From positions 1 through 17,374 of the forward strand of contig JAXHVB010000126.1 in NCBI GenBank assembly GCA_034189125.1: 17,374 nucleotides of DNA, written 5' to 3'. The notes below the pieces were generated by a model. The model was not told the origin of the DNA and searched no databases. It saw only the letters and a list, made by a program, of their open reading frames with translations. The position numbers were made by a program, and so were the translations under genes. This DNA is from UBA5862 sp002408105 (lineage in GTDB: Bacteria > Pseudomonadota > Gammaproteobacteria > Pseudomonadales > UBA5862). Position 1 is the first letter of the stretch. Every line of letters starts with the position of its first letter. Shown here piece after piece: positions 6,957 to 14,045 of the stretch.

Positions 6957-6997
6957 ATTATCGCCGCGGCGCGACCGCCCGCGTTGACCCGAATCAA
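6957..6997 (-). promoter_or_regulatory. FNR/ANR-like box and -10 element of the pdxS-pdxT-ubiT operon
   Basis: TTGACCCGAATCAA (6984-6997) matches TTGAT-N4-ATCAA at 9 of 10 positions. On the minus strand GATAAT (6962-6957) is a 5-of-6 match to the -10 consensus. The distance between the two centres is 31 bp, against about 32 bp expected for a class II FNR site centred near -41.5. Transcription would start near 6950, about 30 bases before the pdxS ATG. The geometry gives this site more weight than a motif match alone. Confidence 0.55.
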
Positions 6998-7127
6998 CAG
7001 ATCCGGCGGCGGTGCCCTCGACGCACCGGGGCTGCCAGCGTGCGACTGGGGTTCGCTTGATGTGACGAGAACAAAGCCACGAAGCCGCCATCCGAACACC
7101 CCCTGGGTTGTCGAGACCGGAACACAG

Positions 7128-7149
7128 GTATAATATTTGTATACTTTTA
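7128..7149 (+). promoter_or_regulatory. Operator 1 (two 11-bp repeats) over the -10 of the B12-binding regulator
   Basis: Two head-to-tail 11-mers, GTATAATATTT (7128-7138) and GTATACTTTTA (7139-7149), resemble the repeats found before the pump genes. A perfect -10 hexamer TATAAT (7129-7134) lies inside the first repeat; TTGTCG (7108-7113) is a possible -35 with short 15-bp spacing. Binding here would block the regulator's own promoter, which suggests negative autoregulation. The rest of the 246-bp gap 6920-7165 shows only the divergent pdxS promoter region. Confidence 0.5.
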
Positions 7150-7165
7150 ACTGCGCACAGCTGAC

Positions 7166-8095
7166 ATGAGCAAAAACCAACCCCAGCCGACCTTTACCGT
7201 GAAGGCGGTCTCCGAAGCAACCGGTCTTAGTCCCCTGTTGTTGCGGGCCTGGGAGCGCCGGTACCAGGCTGTCCAACCCGACCGAATGGATAACGGGCGC
7301 AGGGCCTACACAGCCGATGATGTTGCTCGGCTGCAGCTGCTGGCGCAGCTGGTGAAAAGCGGCCACGCCATTTCGCGCGTCGCCGCGTTGGACGACGCCG
7401 CCCTGCAAGCACTCGTGGAAGCCGGCCAGGACAGTGCGCAGTCCGCCCCTCCCTATCCACGCCTACACCGCAACCTGCTGGAAACCATCAGCCACCTGGA
7501 CGCCGAAGGCTGCGACCATGTGCTGCGCCAGGCTGTGGCCACCCTGGACATGCGTGACCTGGTGAACAACCTGTTGATGCCAGCCCTCAAGGAAGTGGGG
7601 GACCGTTGGGGACGGGGTGAGTTCAACGTTGCACACGAGCGGGTGCTCACAGCAAGCTTGCTGAAATTGCTCCTCGCGCTGCTGAATTGGCGGCGCCAAA
7701 CCACGCGCCCGGCCGTGGTGTTTGCGGGCCTGAGTGGGGAACGACACGAATTCGGCATTCTCTGCGCCGCACTACTTGCCGCAGACCACCGGTTGGACTG
7801 CAGGTACCTGGGTCCAGACCTGCCTGCCATCGACACCGCACGCATTTCACGGGCGTGCGGTGCCCATGCCGTTGCCATCACTGCAGTTCGATCCGACCCA
7901 GCGAGCCTGCGCACCCACCTCAGCGAATTGCAGGCACTCGCCAAGGCCTTGGACCCGGTGCCTGTGTTCGTGGGTGGGCACGGCGCCGAGCTGCTCGACA
8001 CCACAGAGCTGCCTGTCAATTGCCGCGTGGTGACCGACTTTTCCCACTTCGAAGAACAGATGGCGCTGATTGGTCAGCGCGGGATCAGCAATTAA
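7166..8095 (+). CDS. MerR-family regulator with cobalamin-binding domain (CarH/LitR-like)
   Basis: This 309-residue protein has a MerR winged helix-turn-helix at about 10-75 (FTVKAVSEATGLSP, LRAWERRY, NGRRAYTADDV), a helical B12-binding cap at about 95-178, and a Rossmann-like B12-binding domain at about 182-300. The cobalamin signature ExHxxG is present as ERHEFG with His194 as the expected lower axial ligand; YLGPDLP and VGGHGAE are further domain motifs. Trp148 aligns with the CarH Trp that covers the adenosyl group, but the next residue is Gly149 where CarH has the His that ligates cobalt after light. The E-H pair of the W-x9-EH motif reads His157-Glu158-Arg159. It is followed by RND pump genes in the same direction. 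No clear Shine-Dalgarno sequence is seen. Light sensing is doubtful; B12 sensing is plausible. Confidence 0.85.
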   Translation: MSKNQPQPTFTVKAVSEATGLSPLLLRAWERRYQAVQPDRMDNGRRAYTADDVARLQLLAQLVKSGHAISRVAALDDAALQALVEAGQDSAQSAPPYPRLHRNLLETISHLDAEGCDHVLRQAVATLDMRDLVNNLLMPALKEVGDRWGRGEFNVAHERVLTASLLKLLLALLNWRRQTTRPAVVFAGLSGERHEFGILCAALLAADHRLDCRYLGPDLPAIDTARISRACGAHAVAITAVRSDPASLRTHLSELQALAKALDPVPVFVGGHGAELLDTTELPVNCRVVTDFSHFEEQMALIGQRGISN

Positions 8096-8112
8096 TTATA
8101 CAAAAGCTATAC
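8091..8112 (-). promoter_or_regulatory. Operator 2 (two 11-bp repeats) upstream of the RND pump genes
   Basis: On the minus strand the 11-mers GTATAGCTTTT (8112-8102) and GTATAATTAAT (8101-8091) stand head to tail. The site overlaps the regulator stop codon and a plus-strand -10-like TATACT (8108-8113). It is oriented opposite to operator 3, 32 bp away. Confidence 0.5.
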
Positions 8113-8144
8113 TTTTCTTTTTTCTCTGGTACTCTTGGCTCAAC

Positions 8145-8166
8145 GTATAGCTTTCGTATAGGAAAT
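8145..8166 (+). promoter_or_regulatory. Operator 3 (two 11-bp repeats) just before the adaptor start
   Basis: GTATAGCTTTC (8145-8155) and GTATAGGAAAT (8156-8166) are tandem 11-mers. The first differs from the first repeat of operator 2 at one base. The site ends 6 bases before the adaptor ATG and includes the AGGA that would serve as ribosome site, so occupancy could block transcription of the efflux genes. Confidence 0.5.
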
Positions 8167-8172
8167 GGATCC

Positions 8173-9018
8173 ATGCGTTGTCGCGGTTTCTCACTGCCCA
8201 CCACCCTCACCCTTGCCTTGGCCCTGCACGGCATGGCGCACGCCGGTCCTGGATTTCAGCCCTCCGTTGTGGAACTGCGCCCGCAGCCGCCGCAGGAGTA
8301 CCGAACCACGGCCGAGGTCATCGCCCTCGCGGACAGCTGGCTGGCTGCTGAGATCCGCGGCGTTGTGACCCGCGTTGCGGTAGAAACCGGGCAGCATGTG
8401 AAGCCAGGCGAAGTTTTGGTGTCTCTGGATTGCACCGATCACCGCCTGCAGCACAGCCGACTGCAGGCGCAACTGCGCGCCACCCGGGCCGATGCCCAGT
8501 TGGCCGAACTGCAGCTGCTGCGGTTGCGCCAATTGGCGGACAGCGACGCGATATCGGTCGACGCCTTGGACCAGGCCGAGGCCGGGTCCGAGCGCGCCCA
8601 AGCCCAATCGCTTGCGGTGCAAGCAGAGATCGCACTGGCCAGCGCGAACATCGAGCGGTGCACCTTGCGCGCCCCCTACGGTGGTCAGATCACCCAGCGG
8701 GCGGCAGCGCTGGGTGCGTCCGTTCGGGTGGGCGAGCCTCTGGTTCAACTGATCGATCCCGATGCGGTCGAACTGCGCGCCCACCTGACTCCGGACGAAT
8801 CCGCATCCCTCAGTTCTGCCACCGGGCCGCTCGAGTTCATCGCAACAACAGGGCGCTACTCAGCGCGCCTGCGCACGCTGACCTTCGCGTTGGACCCACG
8901 TTCAGCCACCCGAGAGGTGCGCCTTGAATTCACCGGCCCCAAGCCACCGCCCGGAGCGAGTGGAACCCTGACTTGGCGGCAGGTCCCGCTACTGAGTTCC
9001 AACGCCCTCAGGCTCTGA
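8173..9018 (+). CDS. RND efflux periplasmic adaptor subunit (membrane fusion protein), short form
   Basis: This 281-residue protein starts with a Sec signal peptide (residues 1-24, AHA before Gly25). A first lipoyl half-motif (about 48-90, with GVVTRVAVETGQHVKPGEVL and VSLDC) leads into an alanine/leucine-rich coiled-coil hairpin (about 93-160). A second lipoyl half (TLRAPYGGQI, ALGASVRVGEPLVQLID) and part of a beta-barrel domain follow. It would link an inner-membrane RND pump to an outer-membrane channel. At 281 residues it is well below the usual 350-400, and the C-terminal membrane-proximal domain looks missing or minimal. It ends with an ordinary stop, so this appears to be its natural form. 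AGGA (8160-8163) lies 9 bases before the ATG. The RND gene follows after 89 bp. Confidence 0.86.
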   Translation: MRCRGFSLPTTLTLALALHGMAHAGPGFQPSVVELRPQPPQEYRTTAEVIALADSWLAAEIRGVVTRVAVETGQHVKPGEVLVSLDCTDHRLQHSRLQAQLRATRADAQLAELQLLRLRQLADSDAISVDALDQAEAGSERAQAQSLAVQAEIALASANIERCTLRAPYGGQITQRAAALGASVRVGEPLVQLIDPDAVELRAHLTPDESASLSSATGPLEFIATTGRYSARLRTLTFALDPRSATREVRLEFTGPKPPPGASGTLTWRQVPLLSSNALRL

Positions 9019-9107
9019 CGCCCGGCCAGAACCCAGGCCCGCGAGCAGCCGCCAAACCCAGCGCTTGGGGAGAAGCCGCCAGCGCCTGAACACCCAGAGG
9101 TCATTCC

Positions 9108-12100
9108 GTGCCGATCCTGCGCTACAACCCCGTCCTAGCCAACCTCAGCGTGCTGCTGGTTATCGCACTGGGTCTGCTGAGTTATTTCACGCTGCCGCGG
9201 GAAGAAAACCCAACGGTAAACTTCAACTGGGTCGAAGTGACAACGCTCTACCCGGGGGCATCCGCGGGAGAAATCGAGCAGAAAGTCACCCGCCCGTTGG
9301 AGCTGTCCGCCGCTGGAGTGGCGGACATCGAGTTCATCCTCAGCACCAGCCGCGAAAGCATCTCCTCCATCCTTGTGCGGTTTGAAGCCGATTTGGACAA
9401 GGCCGTGTTTGGCAAACGGTTGGCAGACCTGCGCCGTGCGATCGACCGTGAACGGGCTAACCTGCCGGCGACCGCAGAAGACCCGCTGGTGGAGGAAATC
9501 ACCACCGCCAATGCCTTTCCGGTGGCCACACTGGCACTGGTGGGCGATCAGGACAACCAGACGCTCTACGCGCAGGCCAAAGCGATTGAGCGCGAACTGG
9601 AGCGGATCGACGGTGTGGATGACGTGGCGGCTGTCGGATACCGAAAACCGGAAATTCAGGTGCGCTTCGATGCAAATCGACTGGCCCGCACAGGGCTCTC
9701 GCCGACGGGCCTCACGGCATCCCTGGAGCGCCAACTGCAAGACCTGGCATCGGGGCGCATCCAAGTCAACGGCAGCGACTGGCTGCTGCAGTACGAGGGC
9801 GCGACGGCGGATCCCGTCCGGATTGGTGCACTTTCCTTATTGGACCGCGAGCGCGAGCTGACACTGAGCGATGTCGCCATGGTCACCTCCAGTCGCGCCC
9901 AGCCCACACAGTTGGTGCGGGTGGATGGCAAGCCAGCGGTGATGTTTACGGTAACCAAGCAGCCCGAAGCCAACACCCTGGAGTTGGTCAACAACCTGGA
10001 AGCCGGCAGCGCAGCCCTGCGTCGCCAGCTGCAGCCGCTGGGGCTCGAGCTCCAACTGATCGACGACCAAACCTTCAGCACACGTCAGGCCCTCGGCATC
10101 ATGGGCAACAATGCGGCACTGGGTTTGGCGCTGGTGCTTCTGGTGGGGTGGGCGTTCCTCGGTCTGCGCACCGCAGCCCTGACCAGCATCGGCATTCCCT
10201 TCATTCTGGCCGCAACGCTGTTCACCCTGGACCTGATTGGCCTGACCCTCAACATCATTGTGTTGCTTGGTATGGTGATCGCTCTGGGCATGTTGGTGGA
10301 CACTGCAGTGGTGGTGGTGGAAGCGGTGCAGCGACAGCTGCAGCGGGGTGACGCCGCGGTGGCCGCAGCCCGGGAGGCAGTCCGGCAGGTGAGTGCACCT
10401 CTGACCGCTGCGGTCTTGACCACCATCGCCGCCTTTCTGCCGCTGATGCTCATGCCAGGGATTCTGGGGCAGTTCATGTTCGTTGCGCCGCTGGTGGTGA
10501 CCTCTGCACTGCTGTTCAGTTTGCTGCATGCCTTTTGGATCTTGCCAGCGCAAATTGCGGGCTTCCTTCCCGACGGCAGCCCGCAACCGCAGACCAGCTG
10601 GCGTGCCGTCGCCATGCGGCGCCTGCGGACCCGCTACGGGCGCTCGGTGGCCTGGTTGGTGCGCCGCCCCATGGTCACTCTGGGGGCGTTGGTGCTTGTG
10701 GCGTTGGGCACCACAGCGGCGTTGACCTCAGGGGCGATCCGCAAGGATTTTTTTGCATCCGACCCCTATCGCCTGTTCTACGTGGACATTGAATTGCCAG
10801 CGGGCACACCCTTGGCCCGCACCATGGAGCAGGTGAGCGCGATCGACGCCGAACTTCGACGTGTTCTCACACCCCAAGAAACGCGGGCCTTGATCGGGTA
10901 CGCGGGTCAGCAGTACACCGAAACCTCACCCCGGTTTGGGGACCACCTGGGGCAGATCCTGGTCACACTGCAGCCAAGCGCCGATGGGTTGCGCACCGTC
11001 GATGCGGTGATCGAGTCAGCGCGTTTCCGCCTTGAACCGGTCATGGCCGACAGCGGTTCCCTCAGCTTTCAGCGACTGCGCAACGGGCCACCCACCTCCA
11101 AACCGGTCAGTGTTCGGGTTCGCGGAGAAGACTTCGAACGCATCTTTGAGGTGGTCGAGGTGCTGCGCGGTGCCATGACGACCAAGCTCGGCTTCATGGA
11201 CGTCACCGATGATTACCGGCCCGGGTTGACGCGGCTGCGGATGCAAATCGATGGTGAAGCGGCGCGGCGTGCTGGCATCGCTCCAATGACGGTCGCACAG
11301 ACCTTGCGTCTGTTGGCCGATGGGGTGGTGGTTGCAGAAGTCCAGGGCCCCAGTGAACAAACCGAAGTGCGGGTGCTGGCGGAAAGTGACCGGTATCCGG
11401 GCCCCGAACACCTGCTCGCGACGCGCATCGTCAATCCCGAAGGACAGTGGGTGCCCTTGGGCACCCTGGTGGAAACGAATGCAGCCCCCGACCGCGCCCT
11501 CGTCCGCCACTACAACCTCAAACGCGCCATCACCTTGGAGGCGGACATCGACCGCACTCAGCTTGACACCCTGGCCGCCAACCAGTTGGTGCTTGATGCA
11601 TGGCAAGAGATCGCCGACCGGTACCCAGACATCGACATCGACCTGACCGGCGCCCAGGAGGACATCCAAGAAAGCCTCGCCGCGCTCGCGGTGCTGTTCC
11701 CCATTGGACTGGGCGCCATTTACTTGATTCTGGGAACGCAGTTCCGCAGCTATACCCAACCGCTGCTGATTCTGATCACGGTTCCGCTGGCCTTCGTTGG
11801 GGTGGTGGTGGGCCTCTTGGTGACCAGCAACCCACTCAGCCTCTACACACTCTATGGGATCGTGGCACTGGCCGGAATTGCGGTGAATGCCGCCATCGTG
11901 ATGGTGGACGCGGCGAACCGACGGGTCGGCTCAGGCATGCGCCCAGCAGCAGCGGTGGTGTTGGCGGCCCGCGAACGTGTGGTCCCGGTACTCATCACCT
12001 CCATCACCACAATTGCGGGGCTCAGCTCACTCGCCATGGGACTTGCCGGTGATTCGCTCACCTGGGGGCCCTTGGCCACCGCCATCGTGTGGGGGCTGCT

Positions 12101-12236
12101 CTTCTCCACCCTGTTGACGCTGGTGTTCGTGCCTCCGCTGTACCTGTGGCTGACACCCAAAGCCAAAGGTCTACGCGGCATGGCGCCACGGCCGCGGCCT
12201 GACGTTGAGGCGCTTAACGCCCCGGCTCACCAATGA
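9108..12236 (+). CDS. RND family efflux transporter, inner-membrane pump
   Basis: This 1042-residue protein has the normal RND length and duplicated layout: TM1 (about 10-27), a large periplasmic loop, a TM2-6 cluster (about 333-485), TM7 near 525, a second periplasmic loop, and TM8-12 (about 860-1020). It most resembles HAE-1/AcrB-like proton-driven exporters; substrates cannot be told from sequence. In TM4 the AcrB Asp-Asp pair reads Asp398-Thr399 (GMLVDTAVVVVEAV), leaving one acidic residue. In TM10 the AcrB lysine position is Val926 (GIAVNAAIVMVD). The GTG start has AGAGG 7 bases upstream, and an N-terminal amphipathic start PILRYNPVLANL fits. It lies with the adaptor gene; no TolC-type channel gene is in the window. 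Its last 23 bases overlap the convergent cupin gene. Confidence 0.94.
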   Translation: MPILRYNPVLANLSVLLVIALGLLSYFTLPREENPTVNFNWVEVTTLYPGASAGEIEQKVTRPLELSAAGVADIEFILSTSRESISSILVRFEADLDKAVFGKRLADLRRAIDRERANLPATAEDPLVEEITTANAFPVATLALVGDQDNQTLYAQAKAIERELERIDGVDDVAAVGYRKPEIQVRFDANRLARTGLSPTGLTASLERQLQDLASGRIQVNGSDWLLQYEGATADPVRIGALSLLDRERELTLSDVAMVTSSRAQPTQLVRVDGKPAVMFTVTKQPEANTLELVNNLEAGSAALRRQLQPLGLELQLIDDQTFSTRQALGIMGNNAALGLALVLLVGWAFLGLRTAALTSIGIPFILAATLFTLDLIGLTLNIIVLLGMVIALGMLVDTAVVVVEAVQRQLQRGDAAVAAAREAVRQVSAPLTAAVLTTIAAFLPLMLMPGILGQFMFVAPLVVTSALLFSLLHAFWILPAQIAGFLPDGSPQPQTSWRAVAMRRLRTRYGRSVAWLVRRPMVTLGALVLVALGTTAALTSGAIRKDFFASDPYRLFYVDIELPAGTPLARTMEQVSAIDAELRRVLTPQETRALIGYAGQQYTETSPRFGDHLGQILVTLQPSADGLRTVDAVIESARFRLEPVMADSGSLSFQRLRNGPPTSKPVSVRVRGEDFERIFEVVEVLRGAMTTKLGFMDVTDDYRPGLTRLRMQIDGEAARRAGIAPMTVAQTLRLLADGVVVAEVQGPSEQTEVRVLAESDRYPGPEHLLATRIVNPEGQWVPLGTLVETNAAPDRALVRHYNLKRAITLEADIDRTQLDTLAANQLVLDAWQEIADRYPDIDIDLTGAQEDIQESLAALAVLFPIGLGAIYLILGTQFRSYTQPLLILITVPLAFVGVVVGLLVTSNPLSLYTLYGIVALAGIAVNAAIVMVDAANRRVGSGMRPAAAVVLAARERVVPVLITSITTIAGLSSLAMGLAGDSLTWGPLATAIVWGLLFSTLLTLVFVPPLYLWLTPKAKGLRGMAPRPRPDVEALNAPAHQ

Positions 12237-12732
12237 CGATCACTTTGTCATGGGACAGCCCCTGAGCCTCACACAGCCCGCGATAGGCCGCCAAAATGCT
12301 GTGCGCATCCACCATGCTGGTGACATTGCCGTCGTTGTCGATGTTGATGTTGGCGCCATAGATCGCGAACCAGATCTCGGTAATGCCGTCCTGGTCGTCC
12401 GGCGTGGTCAGCGTATGCACCGAGCCCGACGGCTCGTAGAGGTAGGACCCCGGCGAATTGACGTACTCGGGGTATTCCTCATAGAACCAGCGCCCAGCCA
12501 AGGTCACTGCGAACACCGACCCGGTGTGGTAGTGCTTGGAAATCCGCCGGCCACCTGGCATGCGGGTCTTGAGGATCCAGAGGCCCTGGCAGAGATCGAC
12601 CTGCAACAGCTGCATCGAGCTGCCATCGCCGGTCTCCACAAAGGGCACGTCTGGCTCGCCGACATGAATCGCTTCAGTGGGGGCATGCAAAGGAATGATG
12701 GGCGGTTTGGGGGGCTGCTCGACCGCAGACAT
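12214..12732 (-). CDS. Cupin domain protein, 2,4'-dihydroxyacetophenone dioxygenase-like
   Basis: This 172-residue single-cupin protein has metal ligands visible as His67 and His69 (ISKHYHTGSVFA) and His106 (GSVHTL), with Tyr-Glu-Glu (84-86) near the usual acidic ligand. The blocks PGSYLYEPSGSVHTL and GANINIDNDGNV are typical of proteins annotated as 2,4'-dihydroxyacetophenone dioxygenase family, which are iron-dependent ring-side-chain cleaving enzymes. The real substrate is unknown, as most members are uncharacterised. AGGAGA lies about 8 bases before the ATG. The gene is downstream of grxD on the same strand with 125 bp between, including a large stem-loop, so it may have its own promoter. 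Confidence 0.85.
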   Translation of the reverse strand: MSAVEQPPKPPIIPLHAPTEAIHVGEPDVPFVETGDGSSMQLLQVDLCQGLWILKTRMPGGRRISKHYHTGSVFAVTLAGRWFYEEYPEYVNSPGSYLYEPSGSVHTLTTPDDQDGITEIWFAIYGANINIDNDGNVTSMVDAHSILAAYRGLCEAQGLSHDKVIVIGEPGR

Positions 12733-12790
12733 GGTGAAGTTCTCCTGGTTGTTCTTCTAAATCCAGTGGGTACCGGGGGCCACCAGAACC

Positions 12791-12840
12791 CGAGGGGTTC
12801 GGCCGGCACGACTCGGTGCCGCCAGCCGACCGGCCCCTCG
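12791..12840. other. Nested stem-loop between grxD and the cupin gene
   Basis: CGAGGGG (12791-12797) pairs perfectly with CCCCTCG (12834-12840). Inside, CGGCAC (12804-12809) pairs with GTGCCG (12816-12821) around a 6-base loop. There is no T run on either side, so it is not a standard Rho-independent terminator. It could stabilise or attenuate the grxD transcript. Confidence 0.5.
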
Positions 12841-12857
12841 CAGCCAAGTGCGTCGGA

Positions 12858-13193
12858 TCAGTCGGCCGCGCCATCCTGCGCTGCCGCCGCGGATTCGATC
12901 AGTGCCTTGAGTTCGCCCTTCTCGTACAGGTCGAGCACGATGTCACAGCCCCCCACCAATTCCCCTTGCACGTACAGCTGGGGAAAGGTCGGCCAATTGG
13001 CGTACTTGGGCAGGTTTGCCCGCACCTCAGGGTTCGCCAGCACATCCACATAGGCGAATCGCGCGCCACAGGCCATCACCGCCTGCGCGGTGCGCATCGA
13101 AAACCCGCACTGGGGCGCTTCCGGTGAACCCTTCATGTACAGGATGATCGCGTTGCTCTCGATCTGCTCACGCAGTTGCTCCAGAATGTCCAT
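12858..13193 (-). CDS. grxD: Monothiol glutaredoxin, Grx4 family
   Basis: This 111-residue protein has the CGFS active site at Cys29-Ser32 within KGSPEAPQCGFSMRT, and the Grx4 blocks NWPTFPQLYVQGELVGGCDIV and ELKALI. Monothiol glutaredoxins bind a 2Fe-2S cluster with glutathione and carry it between assembly and client proteins in the cytoplasm. The ATG at 13193 has AGAGGT 7 bases upstream and gives the family N-terminus; a longer in-frame opening to 13289 adds unrelated residues. The gene is divergent from the AlkB-like gene. Confidence 0.95.
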   Translation of the reverse strand: MDILEQLREQIESNAIILYMKGSPEAPQCGFSMRTAQAVMACGARFAYVDVLANPEVRANLPKYANWPTFPQLYVQGELVGGCDIVLDLYEKGELKALIESAAAAQDGAAD

Positions 13194-13257
13194 CGCGTTT
13201 ACCTCTTGGTTGGCACGGCGGGCAAGGCCATGCGCTGCTTGAATCGACAACCGCACC

Positions 13258-13263
13258 ATTGTA
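13258..13263 (-). promoter_or_regulatory. Possible -10 element for grxD
   Basis: TACAAT on the minus strand is a 5-of-6 match to the -10 consensus, about 65 bases before the grxD ATG. No good -35 is seen at 16-18 bp. Confidence 0.25.
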
Positions 13264-13319
13264 ACAAGCGCGTCTCCGGTTGCGGTCATTCCATCCAGTG
13301 TGCTTCACCCTGATTGCGC

Positions 13320-13934
13320 GTGCTGCCCATCGATTCCTCACACGCGTACTCGCCCTTGGGCGCCGCACCCGCTTCCGAGGGTTGGGTGACCTTTTTCCCC
13401 AACGCCCTGTCCGCCTGCAGTCAGACCCTGTTCCGGCGCCTTCATGAGCAGCTGAATTGGGGCCAGTACCAAGTTCGCGTGTTTGGCCGGGTACATCCAA
13501 CCCCGAGGTTGCAAGCGTGGCACGGCGACCCAGGCACCGACTACGGATATGCAGGCCTGCGGCTGAGTCCCGCGCCATGGACAGGCGACCTAACGGCGGT
13601 GCGCGCGGCCATCAATCGGCTCTTGCACGCGCAGTTCAACGCGGTACTCGCTAACCTGTACCGCGACGGGACGGACCACATGGGGTGGCATGCGGACGAC
13701 GAACCCGAACTCGGCCCACAACCGATGATCGCCTCGCTGAGTTTTGGGGCAGAGCGGCGGTTTCTGCTGCGCCACCGCAAATCCAAACAGCAAATCGAAC
13801 TCAACCTTTCCTGCGGCAGTCTGCTGGTGATGGGCGGAGCGTTGCAAGCCCACTGGCAGCACAGGGTGCCGAAAGCGGCCCGGATACCGCACCCACGAAT
13901 CAACCTCACCTTTCGCACCATCGAACCCGCCTAG
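13320..13934 (+). CDS. AlkB-like Fe(II)/2-oxoglutarate dioxygenase
   Basis: This protein of about 204 residues belongs to the ALKBH2/3-like branch of the AlkB family, which removes alkyl lesions from nucleic acid bases. Iron ligands are His124 and Asp126 (GWHADDEPELGP) and His181 (WQHRVPK). The 2-oxoglutarate-binding arginine pair is Arg193 and Arg199 (PRINLTFR). PRLQAWHGDPG, the ANLYRDGTDHMGWH stretch and ASLSFGAERRFLLRH complete the fold. The start is unclear: GTG 13320 is used, with TTG 13314 two codons upstream as an alternative, and neither has a ribosome site. No ada or alkA gene adjoins it. Confidence 0.9.
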   Translation: MLPIDSSHAYSPLGAAPASEGWVTFFPNALSACSQTLFRRLHEQLNWGQYQVRVFGRVHPTPRLQAWHGDPGTDYGYAGLRLSPAPWTGDLTAVRAAINRLLHAQFNAVLANLYRDGTDHMGWHADDEPELGPQPMIASLSFGAERRFLLRHRKSKQQIELNLSCGSLLVMGGALQAHWQHRVPKAARIPHPRINLTFRTIEPA

Positions 13935-13967
13935 TACCGGCGCAGGACGCCACAGGTGCAATTCCGC

Positions 13968-14031
13968 TATATTCCGGGGTTCGATCCCCAGATGCCTGTT
14001 TGATGCAGGGCGTACCTGGACCTGCCCTTTT
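13968..14031 (+). promoter_or_regulatory. ggt leader with -10-like element and competing hairpins
   Basis: TATATT (13968-13973) is a 5-of-6 -10 match with a poor -35 at 13944. Downstream, GCCTG (13994-13998) can pair with CAGGGC (14006-14011). Alternatively AGGGCG (14007-14012) can pair with TGCCCT (14023-14028) followed by TTTTGTT-like sequence, a short terminator-like hairpin. The two pairings exclude each other. It may simply be the end of the alkB-like transcript. Confidence 0.3.
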
Positions 14032-14045
14032 GTTGCGAGAATGCC

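Noticed and set aside
10085..10615. Minus-strand frames inside the RND pump gene
   Set aside because: They are low-complexity Thr/Ala/Arg-rich shadows of membrane-helix codons.
12205..13053. A 282-codon plus-strand frame across the cupin and grxD genes
   Set aside because: It is antisense to two well-recognised proteins and shows no domain of its own.
13974..13994. tRNA T-arm-like sequence (GGGGTTCGATCCCC) before ggt
   Set aside because: The 5-bp T stem would contain a mismatch and there is no matching D arm, anticodon arm or acceptor stem around it.
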